A stretch of DNA of 64,000 nt, taken from positions 16,975-80,974 of the forward strand of contig JAIPEE010000014.1 in the NCBI GenBank assembly GCA_021737275.1, written 5' to 3'. The notes beneath the pieces were generated by a model. The model was given only the letters and a program-made list of their open reading frames with translations. It was not told the origin of the DNA and searched no databases. This document shows positions 37,101 to 45,628 of this stretch, in pieces. Made by a program: the position numbers and the translations under genes. How positions within the stretch are numbered: the first letter of the stretch is position 1; the number at the start of each line of letters is the position of its first letter. The DNA comes from Desulfobacterales bacterium. Its GTDB lineage: Bacteria; Desulfobacterota; Desulfobacteria; Desulfobacterales; JAIPEE01.

Positions 37101-37340
37101 GTCAATACCTTCCAGGCCGTCTATAGCATCTTCGATTTTTCGTGAAATACCCTCCTCAACCTCTTCCGGGTCTGCTCCGGGATAGACTACGCTTATAGTG
37201 ATGGTATCCATCTGCATATCCGGCATATCTTCCCTGATCATGACAAAGGATGAAAGGATTCCTGCCATAAGAACGGTTATCATTAGCAGGTTGGCAAAAA
37301 CCCTGTTCCGGGCAAACGCCCTTATGATTTTATTCATCAT
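34122..37340 (-). CDS. RND-family inner-membrane efflux transporter (AcrB-like)
   Basis: 1072 aa, full length for RND pumps, with N-terminal helix (LLMITVLMAGILSSFVMI), two large periplasmic loops and two sets of helices. The proton-relay pair of helix 4 is seen in GIVADDAIVVGESIFF and the matching motif in helix 10 is GVVVNDAIVLIDRV. It looks like a hydrophobe/amphiphile exporter and not a heavy-metal (CusA) pump, as the methionine relay was not seen. The start overlaps the stop of the membrane fusion gene. The substrate is unknown. Confidence 0.92.
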   Translation of the reverse strand: MMNKIIRAFARNRVFANLLMITVLMAGILSSFVMIREDMPDMQMDTITISVVYPGADPEEVEEGISRKIEDAIDGLEGIDEYTSSSSEGSSLTVITVTDGYDPDQLLDRVSNEVDSITTFPEDAENPSIVRPQIQKAVISLALISQMPEARLKEWADTVKKEIQRLPGVSQVNLSGTRSYEISVEIPQANLLKYNLTIDEVSDIIAKSSLNQSGGTIKTQDQEIRLRTIGRKYTGDDFAEIKIISGKGGETLYLNDIAEIIDGFTENNLSIRANGSPAVLLNVLAGDEDTIKIADRVRQYQEEINSDLPKGSEVIILSDNTETTRANLETLFSNAVMGLVFVFALLWLFMDTKISFWAGMGIPVSLLGGLAIVHFAGITLNKITLFGLIMVLGIVADDAIVVGESIFFHRKNGASPLDAVVKGVSEVGLPVLAAVMTTIVAFFPLYNIDGMMGKFIVALPTAVIACLVISLVECMVMLPAHLSDLKDCCQSAVKRNKILGAIEKLHNFTVYSMEWFAEKIYLPVLKRCVTFRYLFLSVCIAVFLLCAGLVAGGAIKFNVFPKQASSIIAASVAFPEGTPFSITQQAVARMEAAAKQAAQTVPSMSDKPLISTILATIGQEPGEKAGSSSSASPHIGGVRVTLLDPAESNIHSDDFILAWEEATGEIPGVQTLDFSASNSGPPGAPIEICIQGENLSDISAAADRVIEHLKNIDGVSQVYSDNAPGKNELKFKLKKEAEYLGLNLSDLASQVYGAYYGAEAVKIQRGNDEIEVNVRLSASERQSRSSIQDYMVKTGEDTWIPLSAIADMSYAPGFSTITRKDGYRQVMVSAKVDTAKIVAGEVTSTLEKDLFSKLKSQYPDIRIVLEGDAKRSAESFGNLYIWIPISIMGMFVIIATMFRSYIQPVLVLFTIPFGLLGAVLGHFIMGHMLSLLSIFGMVALTGVVVNDAIVLIDRVNMNLEEGMDFFAALFQGGLRRFRAVMLTSISTIGGLLPLILETSQHAQQLIPMGISLAFGVAFATVLTLILLPCLYTIINDIRYGLALFSGNKNISRHSLEPSFKRSSGVEPVLQPV

Positions 37341-38707
37341 GCTTCTCCTGCATTGGCTGTAGCCGCATTTAACACCGTTTGCCCATCAGAATTTATAATA
37401 TCCAGAGCTGTATTTTCAATGGGATTAGCCAGCGTTGTGGTAATGATCTGATCCCGGGATTGAAACTCTCCCGAGACATAGACATGATCACCGTCTTCCA
37501 TAATTTTGTTAACGGGCAGGATTTTCAATTTTTGATCCCTGACAAGATAGACCGTATTGTCCGAGTTGAAAATGGATGCCGGAATCTTTACCGTATCCTT
37601 TAGCGCTTTTCCTTTAAAAAAGACCTTGCAAAACATGCCGTCCATAAGGGATAAGGAGATCCCGGTGTTGCCGATATCTTCCTGAATTACCCTGACGGCA
37701 ATCCAGATAGTTCTGGAATTGGAATCATATTTTACTACCCGGTGAAGCGTGGCCGGAAAATCGGCAAAAACATTTCCGGTAACCGTTTCCACCCGGCACT
37801 CAATTTGTTGTAAGCTGGTAAGGGGACTTGCCTCTTCCTGTCCCCCCTGCAGGCCCAAAAATTCAAAAGCATCCTTGTCGCTTAAGGGAACCTGAATTTC
37901 AAGGGTCCGGTCATCCGCCAGGATGAGCGCAAGTGTACCGGTAGTAATATAAGTGCCTGTTTCAATAGACGCCTCTTTGATCCGGCCGGAAAAAGGGGCT
38001 GTGACTATACATCGTTTTACATTTAACCGGGCAGTTTTCAGATCGGATTTCGCATCAGCCAGGTTGTTTTGGGCCTCAGCGATTTGCAAGGGATAAAGGT
38101 CTATAGTTTTTTCAAGACTCTTTTCCGTGTCCAGAAGAGAATTGTAACTTTGCTCGGCCTCTTCCACTGCAGACAGGGTGCCGACCCGGTCATTTTCATA
38201 GAGGGTCTTAAGTCTTGAAAACTCTGATTTTGCAAGCGCTGTGTTCTGTTTGACCGCGGTAAGGCGCCCCTGGTCCTTTTCACAGGAAACCTTGAACTGT
38301 TCAATCTGATTTTCCTGAAGCCTGACCCGAATTTCAGCCTTTTCCGCATCGATCTCATAATCGGTAGCATCGATTTTAAAAAGGGTATCTCCCTTTTTAA
38401 CTATTCCGCCCTCGTCAAGCACGATGTGTTTTTCAATGATTCTGCCGGAAACCTGGGGGCTTATCTCAGTAATATAAACAGGGTTGGCCTGGCCATATCC
38501 GGTCACAGAAACAGGGATATCCTCTTCTACCGCCGGTATGGTCGTCACAGACATTTTTTTTATGATTGTTTCTTTTCGGTCTGGTTCTTTTTTGGAAGCG
38601 GCCAGGCTATTCATCCCGGTGATGCCAAAAGCAATGACCAGAAAACAAGCCACGGTTATAAACAAGCTTTTTCTGGAAAGTTTTAAATTTTTTATTTTTA
38701 TATGCAT
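37337..38707 (-). CDS. RND pump periplasmic adaptor (membrane fusion protein)
   Basis: 456 aa. The ATG at 38707 has AAGGAG 8 bases upstream. N-terminal anchor (LFITVACFLVIAFGITGM), lipoyl half-motifs (GRIIEKHIVLDEGGIVKKGDTLF and APFSGRIKEASIETGTYI), a central coiled coil of ~100 residues and a beta-barrel. It bridges the RND pump and the TolC-like channel. It is the first gene of the five-gene minus-strand efflux operon. Confidence 0.92.
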   Translation of the reverse strand: MHIKIKNLKLSRKSLFITVACFLVIAFGITGMNSLAASKKEPDRKETIIKKMSVTTIPAVEEDIPVSVTGYGQANPVYITEISPQVSGRIIEKHIVLDEGGIVKKGDTLFKIDATDYEIDAEKAEIRVRLQENQIEQFKVSCEKDQGRLTAVKQNTALAKSEFSRLKTLYENDRVGTLSAVEEAEQSYNSLLDTEKSLEKTIDLYPLQIAEAQNNLADAKSDLKTARLNVKRCIVTAPFSGRIKEASIETGTYITTGTLALILADDRTLEIQVPLSDKDAFEFLGLQGGQEEASPLTSLQQIECRVETVTGNVFADFPATLHRVVKYDSNSRTIWIAVRVIQEDIGNTGISLSLMDGMFCKVFFKGKALKDTVKIPASIFNSDNTVYLVRDQKLKILPVNKIMEDGDHVYVSGEFQSRDQIITTTLANPIENTALDIINSDGQTVLNAATANAGEA

Positions 38708-39038
38708 TGGTTGCACTCCTTTTCAGTTTCCTTGTTTTAAAATTTAGGAAAGAGTGCATGAACCGAACGTGAAATTAATGTAAAAAAAATGTGAATTCTC
38801 AAAAATCCGGATCACTTTTAGAAGGGAACTTTCTGTTAAAAATGAAGATGAGTTGAGCATACTTCTGGTAATTATGATCCTGCGCCGATGCTTGAATCAA
38901 CACTTTCGATCCGATTCTGACAAATTGACTGAGTTATCAGGATATAAACTTTATAAGCAGTAGTTTCTTTACTCAAATAGCCTTTAAAGGTAGTAACGGC
39001 AAACAAAACAGTCCGTCTGCAGGTTTTGGCCAGGGTTC
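38708..39038. other. Intergenic region between efflux operon and DtxR-type gene
   Basis: About 330 bp, both flanking genes on the minus strand. It should contain the efflux promoter and the 3' end of the regulator transcript. A 10-bp palindrome CCTTTAAAGG lies near 38982. Near the efflux start there is an imperfect GTGAAATT/GTGAATTC pair that could be a response-regulator site. No convincing terminator or gene was seen. Confidence 0.35.
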
Positions 39039-39539
39039 TTATTTATACTGCTCTACACAACGTTCAATGCAACGCATACATTTTTTTTCATCCGCATTGT
39101 TTGTTGAGCAAAAACTGATAAATTCCTGAATCCAGTCCGCACCGGCCCTGGGACATTTATCAATAAAATCAATAAAATTAACCAGCATATTAACAGTAGC
39201 CTTGTCCATGGCATGTTCCATTCGGCAGGCAGTTGCATCTGCTTTTCCATCTTCAATCTGCAATATGCGAAAGAGAAAATCCTTGATTACGGTATGGCGC
39301 CTCATGATTTCGCGGGCAATTTTTTCCCCATCAGGTGTCAACGTAATATACCCATACGGTTCATAGTTGATGAGGCCTTTTTGGGAAAGGTTCTTCAGCA
39401 TGCCTGTGACAGAGCCTCTCGTTATATTCATTCTTTCCGCAATATCTTTTGATCTCGCTACTTTATGTGCGTTTTGCAGGTCAAGTATGATTTCTAAGTA
39501 ATCTTCTATGCTTTCAGATAATTCATTTTCGATATGCAT
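39039..39539 (-). CDS. DtxR/MntR-family metal-dependent repressor
   Basis: 166 aa. N-terminal winged helix (KVARSKDIAERMNITRGSVTGMLKNL, GLINYEPYGYITLTPDGE) and a dimerisation domain with metal-site residues (IMRRHTVIKDFL, RMEHAMD), as in IdeR/DtxR/MntR. The C-terminus is an unusual Cys-rich tail (CMRCIERCVEQYK). AGGAGGTGG precedes the ATG. It diverges from feoAB, so it most likely represses ferrous iron uptake when metal is sufficient. Confidence 0.9.
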   Translation of the reverse strand: MHIENELSESIEDYLEIILDLQNAHKVARSKDIAERMNITRGSVTGMLKNLSQKGLINYEPYGYITLTPDGEKIAREIMRRHTVIKDFLFRILQIEDGKADATACRMEHAMDKATVNMLVNFIDFIDKCPRAGADWIQEFISFCSTNNADEKKCMRCIERCVEQYK

Positions 39540-39625
39540 TCCACCTCCTGTTTACAAAATTATATAATAATACAGCATACAAATTAAGTCAAAGCGTTAA
39601 ATGTTATAAATTCCTAAAAAAGTTG

Positions 39626-39673
39626 TTGACATCTTATTTTGTTTGTCTTACCTAACATCGGCATAACAAACAA
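39626..39673 (+). promoter_or_regulatory. feoAB promoter with candidate DtxR-type operator
   Basis: TTGACA (39626) and TACCTA (39649) are 17 bases apart. An inverted repeat TTGTTTGT / ACAAACAA (39639-39646 and 39666-39673) brackets the -10 element, and TTAGGTAAGACAAA on the minus strand resembles half of a DtxR-family site. A repressor bound here would block feoAB. Confidence 0.5.
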
Positions 39674-39689
39674 GAAAGGAATTTTAAAA

Positions 39690-39923
39690 ATGCCGAAAAT
39701 AAAAATGCGACAGATGGAGTCTAACCAATCAGGAACAATTTCAGCAGTGAAAGCAGGTGGGGAGCTGGGCAGAAGGCTCCGTGATATGGGGTTGCTGCCG
39801 GGCTCAGATATTACAATTCAGGGCAGAGCCCCTCTCAAGGATCCTGTTGCGTTAAGAATCAAGGGTTTTACACTGACCCTCAGAAATAATGAAGCAGAAT
39901 TTATTGAAGTGGAGGTTAATTAA
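39690..39923 (+). CDS. feoA: Ferrous iron transport protein A
   Basis: 77 aa with the SH3-like FeoA fold: SGTISAVKAGGELGRRLRDM, GLLPGSDITIQGRAPL, LRIKGFTLTLRNNEA. The ATG is preceded by AAAGGA; the open frame extends 17 codons upstream into the promoter. It is a small cytoplasmic partner of FeoB, whose start follows the feoA stop by one base. Confidence 0.93.
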   Translation: MPKIKMRQMESNQSGTISAVKAGGELGRRLRDMGLLPGSDITIQGRAPLKDPVALRIKGFTLTLRNNEAEFIEVEVN

Positions 39924-39924
39924 A

Positions 39925-42135
39925 ATGGAAGCAACCATTGCTCTGGCCGGGAATCCCAATTCCGGCAAAACAACACTTTTCAACGCACTAACCGGCGCCA
40001 GACAGCATGTTGGAAATTATCCGGGTGTTACCGTTGAAAAAAAACAAGGTACCTACAGTGAAAATAGGTTAAAATTTACCATTGTCGATCTGCCGGGTAC
40101 CTATTCCCTTACAGCTTACTCCCTGGAAGAAGTGGTAGCAAGAGATTTTCTGTTGAATGAAAAACCAGGTGTTGTTGTAAATATTGTAGATGCGGCAAAC
40201 CTTGAACGAAACCTGTATCTGACGTTACAGTTTATGGAGATGGGCATTCCTGTTTGTATAGCTTTAAATATGATGGATGTTGCAAAAACCCGTGGTATCG
40301 AAATTGATATAAAAAAACTTTCAACTTTACTGGGCATTCCTGTTGTTCCAACCGTTGCCAGAAGCGGTAAGGGTAAAAAAGCGTTGATGGAAACCGTATC
40401 TGAACATATCAGGGATATAAAATTTACGCCGCTATTAATATCCTATGGTGAAGATATTGACGGAGCCCTTAACAGAATTGAAGAAAAAATCATAGCCGCA
40501 AACTTTTTGACAGACAAGTATCCTTCGCGATGGACGGCATTAAAATACCTGGAAAAAGATGAGCAGGTTCTTAAAGCCGGAAATGAGGCAAATCCTGTTT
40601 TGTCAAAAGAGATCAAGCATGATGTCTTAAATGTTTCCGACCATCTGAAGAAAACTCTTGATACTTATCCGGAAGCCATTATTGCCGATCAGCGTTATGG
40701 CTATATTAATTCCATATTGAAACAGGGTGTCGTCAGACATCAGAAAGATCAGAGCCGGTTACACCTGTCAGACAAGATAGATAAGGTTGTTACCAACCGG
40801 TTTTTAGGGCCGATCATTATGCTCGCAGTGCTGATGGGTCTTTATAAGTTTACATTTACATACAGCGAGCTGCCGGTAGGCTGGGTTGAAAGCTGTCTGG
40901 GCTGGATTAGCGGTATTGCAGAAGCTCACATGCCGGAGGGACTTTTAAAGTCGCTAATTATTTCCGGTATTATTGACGGTGTCGGCGGTGTTTTAGGGTT
41001 TGCGCCCCTGATCATGTTTATGTTTTTCGGTATATCGATCCTTGAAGATTCCGGATATCTGGCAAGAGTTGCTTTTATGCTGGACAGGGTCTTCAGTTTT
41101 TTCGGATTGCATGGAAGTTCGGTTATGGCATTTATAGTGTCCGGCGGTATTGCAGGCGGTTGTGCGGTTCCCGGGGTTATGGCAACAAGAACACTGAAGT
41201 CGCGCAGGGAAAGGCTAGCAACGTTGCTTACAGTACCGTTTATGAATTGCGGTGCCAAACTGCCGGTGTTTGCGCTACTCACAGCGGCATTTTTTGCAGA
41301 AAATGAAGCAAAGGTAATGTTTATTATTACACTTATTGCCTGGCTGGGTGCGCTGTTAGTTGCCAAACTCTTGAGGGTAACGATTATCAAAGGCGAATCA
41401 ACACCATTTGTTATGGAGCTGCCGCCCTATCGGCTGCCGACTTTCAGAGGCCTTTTGATTCATACCTGGGAAAGAACCTGGCAGTACATAAAAAAAGCCG
41501 GAACAATTATTGTCGGTATCTCCATTATCCTCTGGGCACTGATGGTTTTTCCGGGGCTTCCTGAAACGGAAACAATTTCTTATGAACAGAAACGTCAGGC
41601 TGTTATTGCATCAATACCGGCAAAAATCATTAGTGAGCTTGAGGCTGTTGAAGAAGATACAGAACTGTCTGAAGCGGCCAATATATTTAAAGACCGGCTT
41701 TTTGAAGTTGATGCACAGGAAGCTGAAGCGGCATTAAGAAATTCAGTTGCCGGTCGCCTTGGAACGGCACTTGAAAGTATCACCAGGTTGGCGGGTTTTG
41801 ACTGGCGGACAAATATTGCGCTGGTAGGCGGTTTTGCAGCCAAAGAGGTTGTGGTGTCAACGCTTGGTACGGCGTACTCTCTTGGTGAAGTTGATCCTGA
41901 AGAGATCGGATCTCTTTCCGAAGCCTTGCCCAAAGCACCGGGATGGAGGCCTTTAACAGCCCTGAGTCTGATCATATTCACCATCTTTTACGCACCCTGT
42001 TTTGTAGCGGTGGTTTGTATTGCCCGGGAAGCAGGCTCCTGGAAGTGGGGCGCATTTTCCATGGTGTTTAATACGGCCCTTGCTTTTGGGTTATCAGTGA
42101 TTGTTTTTCAAATTGGATCCCTTCTGGGTTATTAG
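39925..42135 (+). CDS. feoB: Ferrous iron transporter B
   Basis: 736 aa. N-terminal G domain (GNPNSGKTTLFN, VDLPGTYSLT, ALNMMDVA) followed by a membrane region with the paired Gate motifs (GGIAGGCAVPGVMATRTLKS, FMNCGAKLPVFALL, GGFAAKEVVVSTLGTAYS). It imports Fe2+. AGTGGAGG lies in the end of feoA just before the ATG, so the two are coupled. Iron supply is central here because CODH/ACS, AOR and cytochromes are iron-rich. Confidence 0.95.
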   Translation: MEATIALAGNPNSGKTTLFNALTGARQHVGNYPGVTVEKKQGTYSENRLKFTIVDLPGTYSLTAYSLEEVVARDFLLNEKPGVVVNIVDAANLERNLYLTLQFMEMGIPVCIALNMMDVAKTRGIEIDIKKLSTLLGIPVVPTVARSGKGKKALMETVSEHIRDIKFTPLLISYGEDIDGALNRIEEKIIAANFLTDKYPSRWTALKYLEKDEQVLKAGNEANPVLSKEIKHDVLNVSDHLKKTLDTYPEAIIADQRYGYINSILKQGVVRHQKDQSRLHLSDKIDKVVTNRFLGPIIMLAVLMGLYKFTFTYSELPVGWVESCLGWISGIAEAHMPEGLLKSLIISGIIDGVGGVLGFAPLIMFMFFGISILEDSGYLARVAFMLDRVFSFFGLHGSSVMAFIVSGGIAGGCAVPGVMATRTLKSRRERLATLLTVPFMNCGAKLPVFALLTAAFFAENEAKVMFIITLIAWLGALLVAKLLRVTIIKGESTPFVMELPPYRLPTFRGLLIHTWERTWQYIKKAGTIIVGISIILWALMVFPGLPETETISYEQKRQAVIASIPAKIISELEAVEEDTELSEAANIFKDRLFEVDAQEAEAALRNSVAGRLGTALESITRLAGFDWRTNIALVGGFAAKEVVVSTLGTAYSLGEVDPEEIGSLSEALPKAPGWRPLTALSLIIFTIFYAPCFVAVVCIAREAGSWKWGAFSMVFNTALAFGLSVIVFQIGSLLGY

Positions 42136-42164
42136 AATATCATGAAGTGAAAGGTGTAAGGTAA

Positions 42165-42347
42165 ATGGAAACAACTATAGTAATTTTGATCGTGGGCGCA
42201 GCTGTTATTTATTGTGGTAAAAACACAATTAAAAAATTTAAGGGCAAAAGTGCTTGTGCCTGTGAAGGGACATGCTGTTCAGGAGAGACAAACTGCGGGA
42301 TTTTATTAAATAGCAAACCGAAAATCGCAAATGGTAAACTGGAATGA
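42165..42347 (+). CDS. FeoB-associated Cys-rich membrane protein
   Basis: 60 aa: one N-terminal membrane helix (TTIVILIVGAAVIYCG), a basic stretch (KNTIKKFKGK), then CACEGTCCSGETNCG. This is the pattern of the small Cys-rich proteins commonly encoded right after feoB in anaerobes; a role in handling iron at the membrane is presumed. It lies 29 bp after feoB. Confidence 0.85.
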   Translation: METTIVILIVGAAVIYCGKNTIKKFKGKSACACEGTCCSGETNCGILLNSKPKIANGKLE

Positions 42348-42574
42348 AAAATAAACAGATCAATCAGGAATATTCTGAAGGAAAAAAAGATTCGGATGAC
42401 GATATGCGCTGCTGCTGTGGAAAATTACTGACAAAACAGAAAAAAAACGGAATTGTCATCAAGTGTTCCAGGTGTAAACGGGAAATAAACATTGATTTTG
42501 CGGAGATACAGATGGAATTTAACTGCATTGGAAGAGGGAAAGGGAGAAGCAGAACATGCCAAAAGATCTATTGA
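42344..42574 (+). CDS. Small zinc-ribbon (Com-like) protein
   Basis: 76 aa. The start overlaps the previous stop (ATGA). Two CxxC-type pairs (CCCGKLLTKQ and IKCSRCKREI) with the following FAEIQMEFN resemble the Com/zinc-ribbon mini-domain. The C-terminus is basic. Function is unknown; placement in the feo operon suggests a metal-linked role. Confidence 0.6.
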   Translation: MKNKQINQEYSEGKKDSDDDMRCCCGKLLTKQKKNGIVIKCSRCKREINIDFAEIQMEFNCIGRGKGRSRTCQKIY

Positions 42575-42903
42575 TAGCAGGTATCGGGATGGCTTTTTTT
42601 ATTATCTGCCCAAGGATGGCCGGTATGGTTCATGTAATCTCAAAATATTCACAAGCGTCACTCATGCAATCTGCCTTACTGGGAATAATCATTGCCATCC
42701 CGTTGCTCTTGGCCATGGTTCTGGTATTTGGTAAAACCGGTATATGGAGAGCGCTTGCTTTTTGTGTGTTAACAGATATTGGAGCAGCCTTTTTCATGAA
42801 GGAAATAAGTATCAGTGCGGGTATAGAAACGCTTGTCATCGCTGTTTTTGTTATTATCGGTGTCAAAATAGCGCCGGTGTTTACAAGCGTATTAGTGAAA
42901 TAA
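42556..42903 (+). CDS. Small membrane protein of the feo operon
   Basis: 115 aa with three or four hydrophobic helices (LLIAGIGMAFFII, ALLGIIIAIPLLLAMVLVF, LAFCVLTDIGAAFFM, LVIAVFVIIGVKIAPVF). AAGGGAGAAG precedes the ATG, and the gene overlaps the preceding one by 19 bases. No family recognised. It is the last gene before a terminator. Confidence 0.65.
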   Translation: MPKDLLIAGIGMAFFIICPRMAGMVHVISKYSQASLMQSALLGIIIAIPLLLAMVLVFGKTGIWRALAFCVLTDIGAAFFMKEISISAGIETLVIAVFVIIGVKIAPVFTSVLVK

Positions 42904-43004
42904 CATATTTTTGATAATTCAAGACGGTTGGGAGATGCTGCGTTGTTCTTCCCCCATCCACAACTGATTATAATTTAGTAGAGGCCAGAGGTCAAAACAG
43001 AACC

Positions 43005-43050
43005 AAGAGCCCGAAAAGTCGGTGTAATCCGATTTTCCGGGCTCTTTTAT
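43005..43050 (+). terminator. Terminator of the feo operon
   Basis: AAGAGCCCG pairs with CGGGCTCTT, with an inner stem AAAA/TTTT and TCGG/CCGA around a 6-base loop, followed by TTATTT. About 100 bp after the last feo-linked gene. Confidence 0.88.
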
Positions 43051-43115
43051 TTACGCCTGGTTTAAAAAAAACAGGCAGTTGTTTTTATTAATATTTATAA
43101 GTTTATGGAGGAAAA

Positions 43116-44222
43116 ATGAAGAAGATAGTAGCGGTAATGGTAATGGTAGTGTTTTTTTTGGCAGGCGCACATGCTTATGCTGAAGAAGAGGGCGCTCCCT
43201 TCGTTTTCAACTGGACTGATCAGGTAACGCTCTCGGGTGCAATTGAAGTAGAAGCCGGTTTTTCCGAAGACTTTGAGGGTAATGACAGCAGTGACATTGC
43301 GTTGGCAACTGTAGAGCTTGGTGTTGAAGCTGAACTGAACGAGTGGTTTTCCGGCCAGATTATTTTTCTCTGGGAAGAAGATGATACGGAACCGGTAGAC
43401 CTTGACCAGGGGTTTATTACCCTGGGCGGCACTGAAGCTTATCCGGTATTTTTGACTGCCGGTAAAATTTATGTGCCTTTTGGCCGTTTTGAATCAAATA
43501 TGATTTCTGATCCCCTGACACTTGAAATCGGTGAAACACGTGAAAGTGCGGTTCAGGCCGGGTTTGACTACAATGGTTTTCAGGGATCTGTATACACTTT
43601 CAAGGGGGATATTATCAAGGCCGGAGATGATGATAAGATTAATGCTTATGGTGCCAATATTGCGTACGTAACGGAAAAAGATGATTTTTGTCTTGAGGTT
43701 GGCGCAGACTATATAAGCAACCTTTTTGATTCAGATGGACTACAGGACGTTTTTGCTGAAGCTGAGGCAGACTATACTGCAAATGCGCCGGGTGCGGACC
43801 CTTCATATGAGCTCAATGATTTTGTAGGCGGATATGCACTGTATGCTGTTGTAGACTTAGGTCCGGCGAGCTTTGTATGTGAATTTGTCGGTGGTGCAGA
43901 TGACCCGGAGTACCTTGTTGATAATGGTAACGGAAAAGTAAGCCTTCTGAGGGCTGATACTCCGGAAGCATTTCATGTTGAAGGGGCTTATGTCTTTGAG
44001 GCAATGACAAAAGAAATTATTCTTGCGGCCACATACCAGACAACAGACAATCTTGCAGGCGTTTTACCTGAAACTCGTTATGGCGGTTCATGCGGTGTTG
44101 CCATGAATGATATGTTGGGTGTTGCCCTGGAATACCTTCACGATGAAGATTACGATATTGCCGACGGTGGAACCGGTAATAGTGGTGATTCATGCACACT
44201 CCAGCTTGCGCTTGGATTCTAA
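43116..44222 (+). CDS. Outer-membrane porin, LbtU-like
   Basis: 368 aa. Signal peptide (VMVMVVFFLAGAHAYA), then a beta-barrel with acidic loops and strands (VTLSGAIEVEAGFSEDF, AVQAGFDYNGFQGSVY, SCTLQLALGF) and a C-terminal Phe typical of outer-membrane proteins. The pattern LTAGKIYVPFGRFESNMISDP is typical of the LbtU siderophore-porin family. LbtU was described for legiobactin uptake; here, behind feoAB, a role in iron uptake across the outer membrane is plausible. A ribosome site (GGAGG) precedes the ATG. Confidence 0.8.
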   Translation: MKKIVAVMVMVVFFLAGAHAYAEEEGAPFVFNWTDQVTLSGAIEVEAGFSEDFEGNDSSDIALATVELGVEAELNEWFSGQIIFLWEEDDTEPVDLDQGFITLGGTEAYPVFLTAGKIYVPFGRFESNMISDPLTLEIGETRESAVQAGFDYNGFQGSVYTFKGDIIKAGDDDKINAYGANIAYVTEKDDFCLEVGADYISNLFDSDGLQDVFAEAEADYTANAPGADPSYELNDFVGGYALYAVVDLGPASFVCEFVGGADDPEYLVDNGNGKVSLLRADTPEAFHVEGAYVFEAMTKEIILAATYQTTDNLAGVLPETRYGGSCGVAMNDMLGVALEYLHDEDYDIADGGTGNSGDSCTLQLALGF

Positions 44223-44234
44223 ACCTCAACCTGG

Positions 44235-44274
44235 CTGGCCATTGTCGGGCAGAGCTCTGCCCGGCAATGGCCAG
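44235..44274. terminator. 20-bp near-perfect palindrome after the porin gene
   Basis: A 40-base palindrome (CTGGCCATTGTCGGGCAGAG and its complement, one G-T pair), beginning 13 bases after the stop. It has no loop bases and no T-run; in RNA it would give a very stable hairpin that can end or protect the porin transcript. Confidence 0.65.
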
Positions 44275-44406
44275 CAGAAAGTAAACGCCATTCATCCTTG
44301 CTGACCCGGTATTCAGTTCCAGAAAAACCGGTTCGGTAAAACAATAAACAGAGGTTTGTTTTGATAGATTAATTAAAGAAAACGGCAGAACGGTAAGGAG
44401 AGTGTC

Positions 44407-45606
44407 ATGTTTGATCACAAAGAAAATAAACAAAATAAAAGTGACAGTATTTTCAATCCTGTGTGGGCAGTTTCCATGGACCTGAAATGCCCGTTGACCG
44501 GCGTTTGTCTTACAACGGTGGAGCAGGGAAGGATTTTAAAAAAAACAGGAATCGATTTGAAAAATGTAACGCCATACCATATTCACAACTGCTTTATGTC
44601 CCATCTGAGCAATGAAAACAGGGTTTCCATAAAGGCAAACCATTATCTCAAGCACAAGTTTCAGAGCAGTCTTGATCAATTTTCTGAAATAAACGAGGAA
44701 GAACTGGCGGAAAGTTGGTCGGTTTCACTAAAATCCGGAGATATAGCGGGTATTTTGTATGTAATTGCTTCCCGGAAAGAGATATCAAGGTCATTGATAT
44801 TCAGTATTTACGGTGAACTTCATATGCTGGGCCATGCCAATATGTCGGATGTCATGAAAGCCAGACGGGCCCTGGAGATGGAAAAAAAGGTAAATCGAAA
44901 AATGGCGGCATGTCTGAACATGGAAAAGTTACGCCTGAAAGAGGTGAAGCGCCAAAATAAAAGTTTAAAAAAGTTGCTGGATTCAACAGAACTGAAATTG
45001 CACAGGCTATCCAAACAGGCAGACAATTCAAGTAAGGATGGCAAATGGCTGCAGAGTCTAAAAAAGGAAAATATACAGCTAAAAAATATAATTGATGCAA
45101 TCGAAAAACAGAATTGCAATCTGGAAAAACAGACTCAGCGCCTGGAAAGGGAAAAACGAAGCCTTCAGATAGAAAAGTTTGAGCTCAAGTCCAGTAATGA
45201 AATTATTGTTAAAGAGCTGGACGGGTTTATTACCCAGGTATCTTCTTTTCGGGAATGCGGAAAAAGATGCGAAGAATCCTGCCCCGAATATCATCTGTGT
45301 GAAAAGCGGGTGCTTATTGTCGGCGGTATTATAAAGATGAAACAGTTTTACCGCAAACTGATTGAGTCAAAGGGTGGTGTGTTTGAGTACCATGACGGAT
45401 ACATGAAAAATGGAAATAAAAACCTTGGGGACAGCATCAGCCGTTCGGATATCATTCTTTGCCCGGTAAACTGCAACAGCTATGGTGCCTGTGACCGAAC
45501 AAAAAAACTTTGCAAGAAGCTTAACAAGCCGGTCAAGATGTTGTCGGGTTCAAGCCTGAATACAATTTTCAATGCATTGAGTGAAAGTATAACCAGTCAA
45601 AACTGA
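44407..45606 (+). CDS. DUF2325 protein with central coiled coil
   Basis: 399 aa. Residues 1-140 are a distinct N-terminal domain (LKCPLTGVCLTTVEQGR, HNCFMSHLSNENR); 150-280 form a coiled coil; the C-terminal ~100 residues are a DUF2325 domain (KRVLIVGGIIKMKQFYRKLI, DIILCPVNCNSYGACD, KMLSGSSLNTI). Cys residues are frequent near the junction (CGKRCEESCPEYHLCEK). DUF2325 has no proven function. GGAG lies before the ATG. It is followed closely by a 53-aa Cys-rich gene. Confidence 0.8.
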   Translation: MFDHKENKQNKSDSIFNPVWAVSMDLKCPLTGVCLTTVEQGRILKKTGIDLKNVTPYHIHNCFMSHLSNENRVSIKANHYLKHKFQSSLDQFSEINEEELAESWSVSLKSGDIAGILYVIASRKEISRSLIFSIYGELHMLGHANMSDVMKARRALEMEKKVNRKMAACLNMEKLRLKEVKRQNKSLKKLLDSTELKLHRLSKQADNSSKDGKWLQSLKKENIQLKNIIDAIEKQNCNLEKQTQRLEREKRSLQIEKFELKSSNEIIVKELDGFITQVSSFRECGKRCEESCPEYHLCEKRVLIVGGIIKMKQFYRKLIESKGGVFEYHDGYMKNGNKNLGDSISRSDIILCPVNCNSYGACDRTKKLCKKLNKPVKMLSGSSLNTIFNALSESITSQN

Positions 45607-45628
45607 TAGTTAAACAAAAGGAGAAAAG

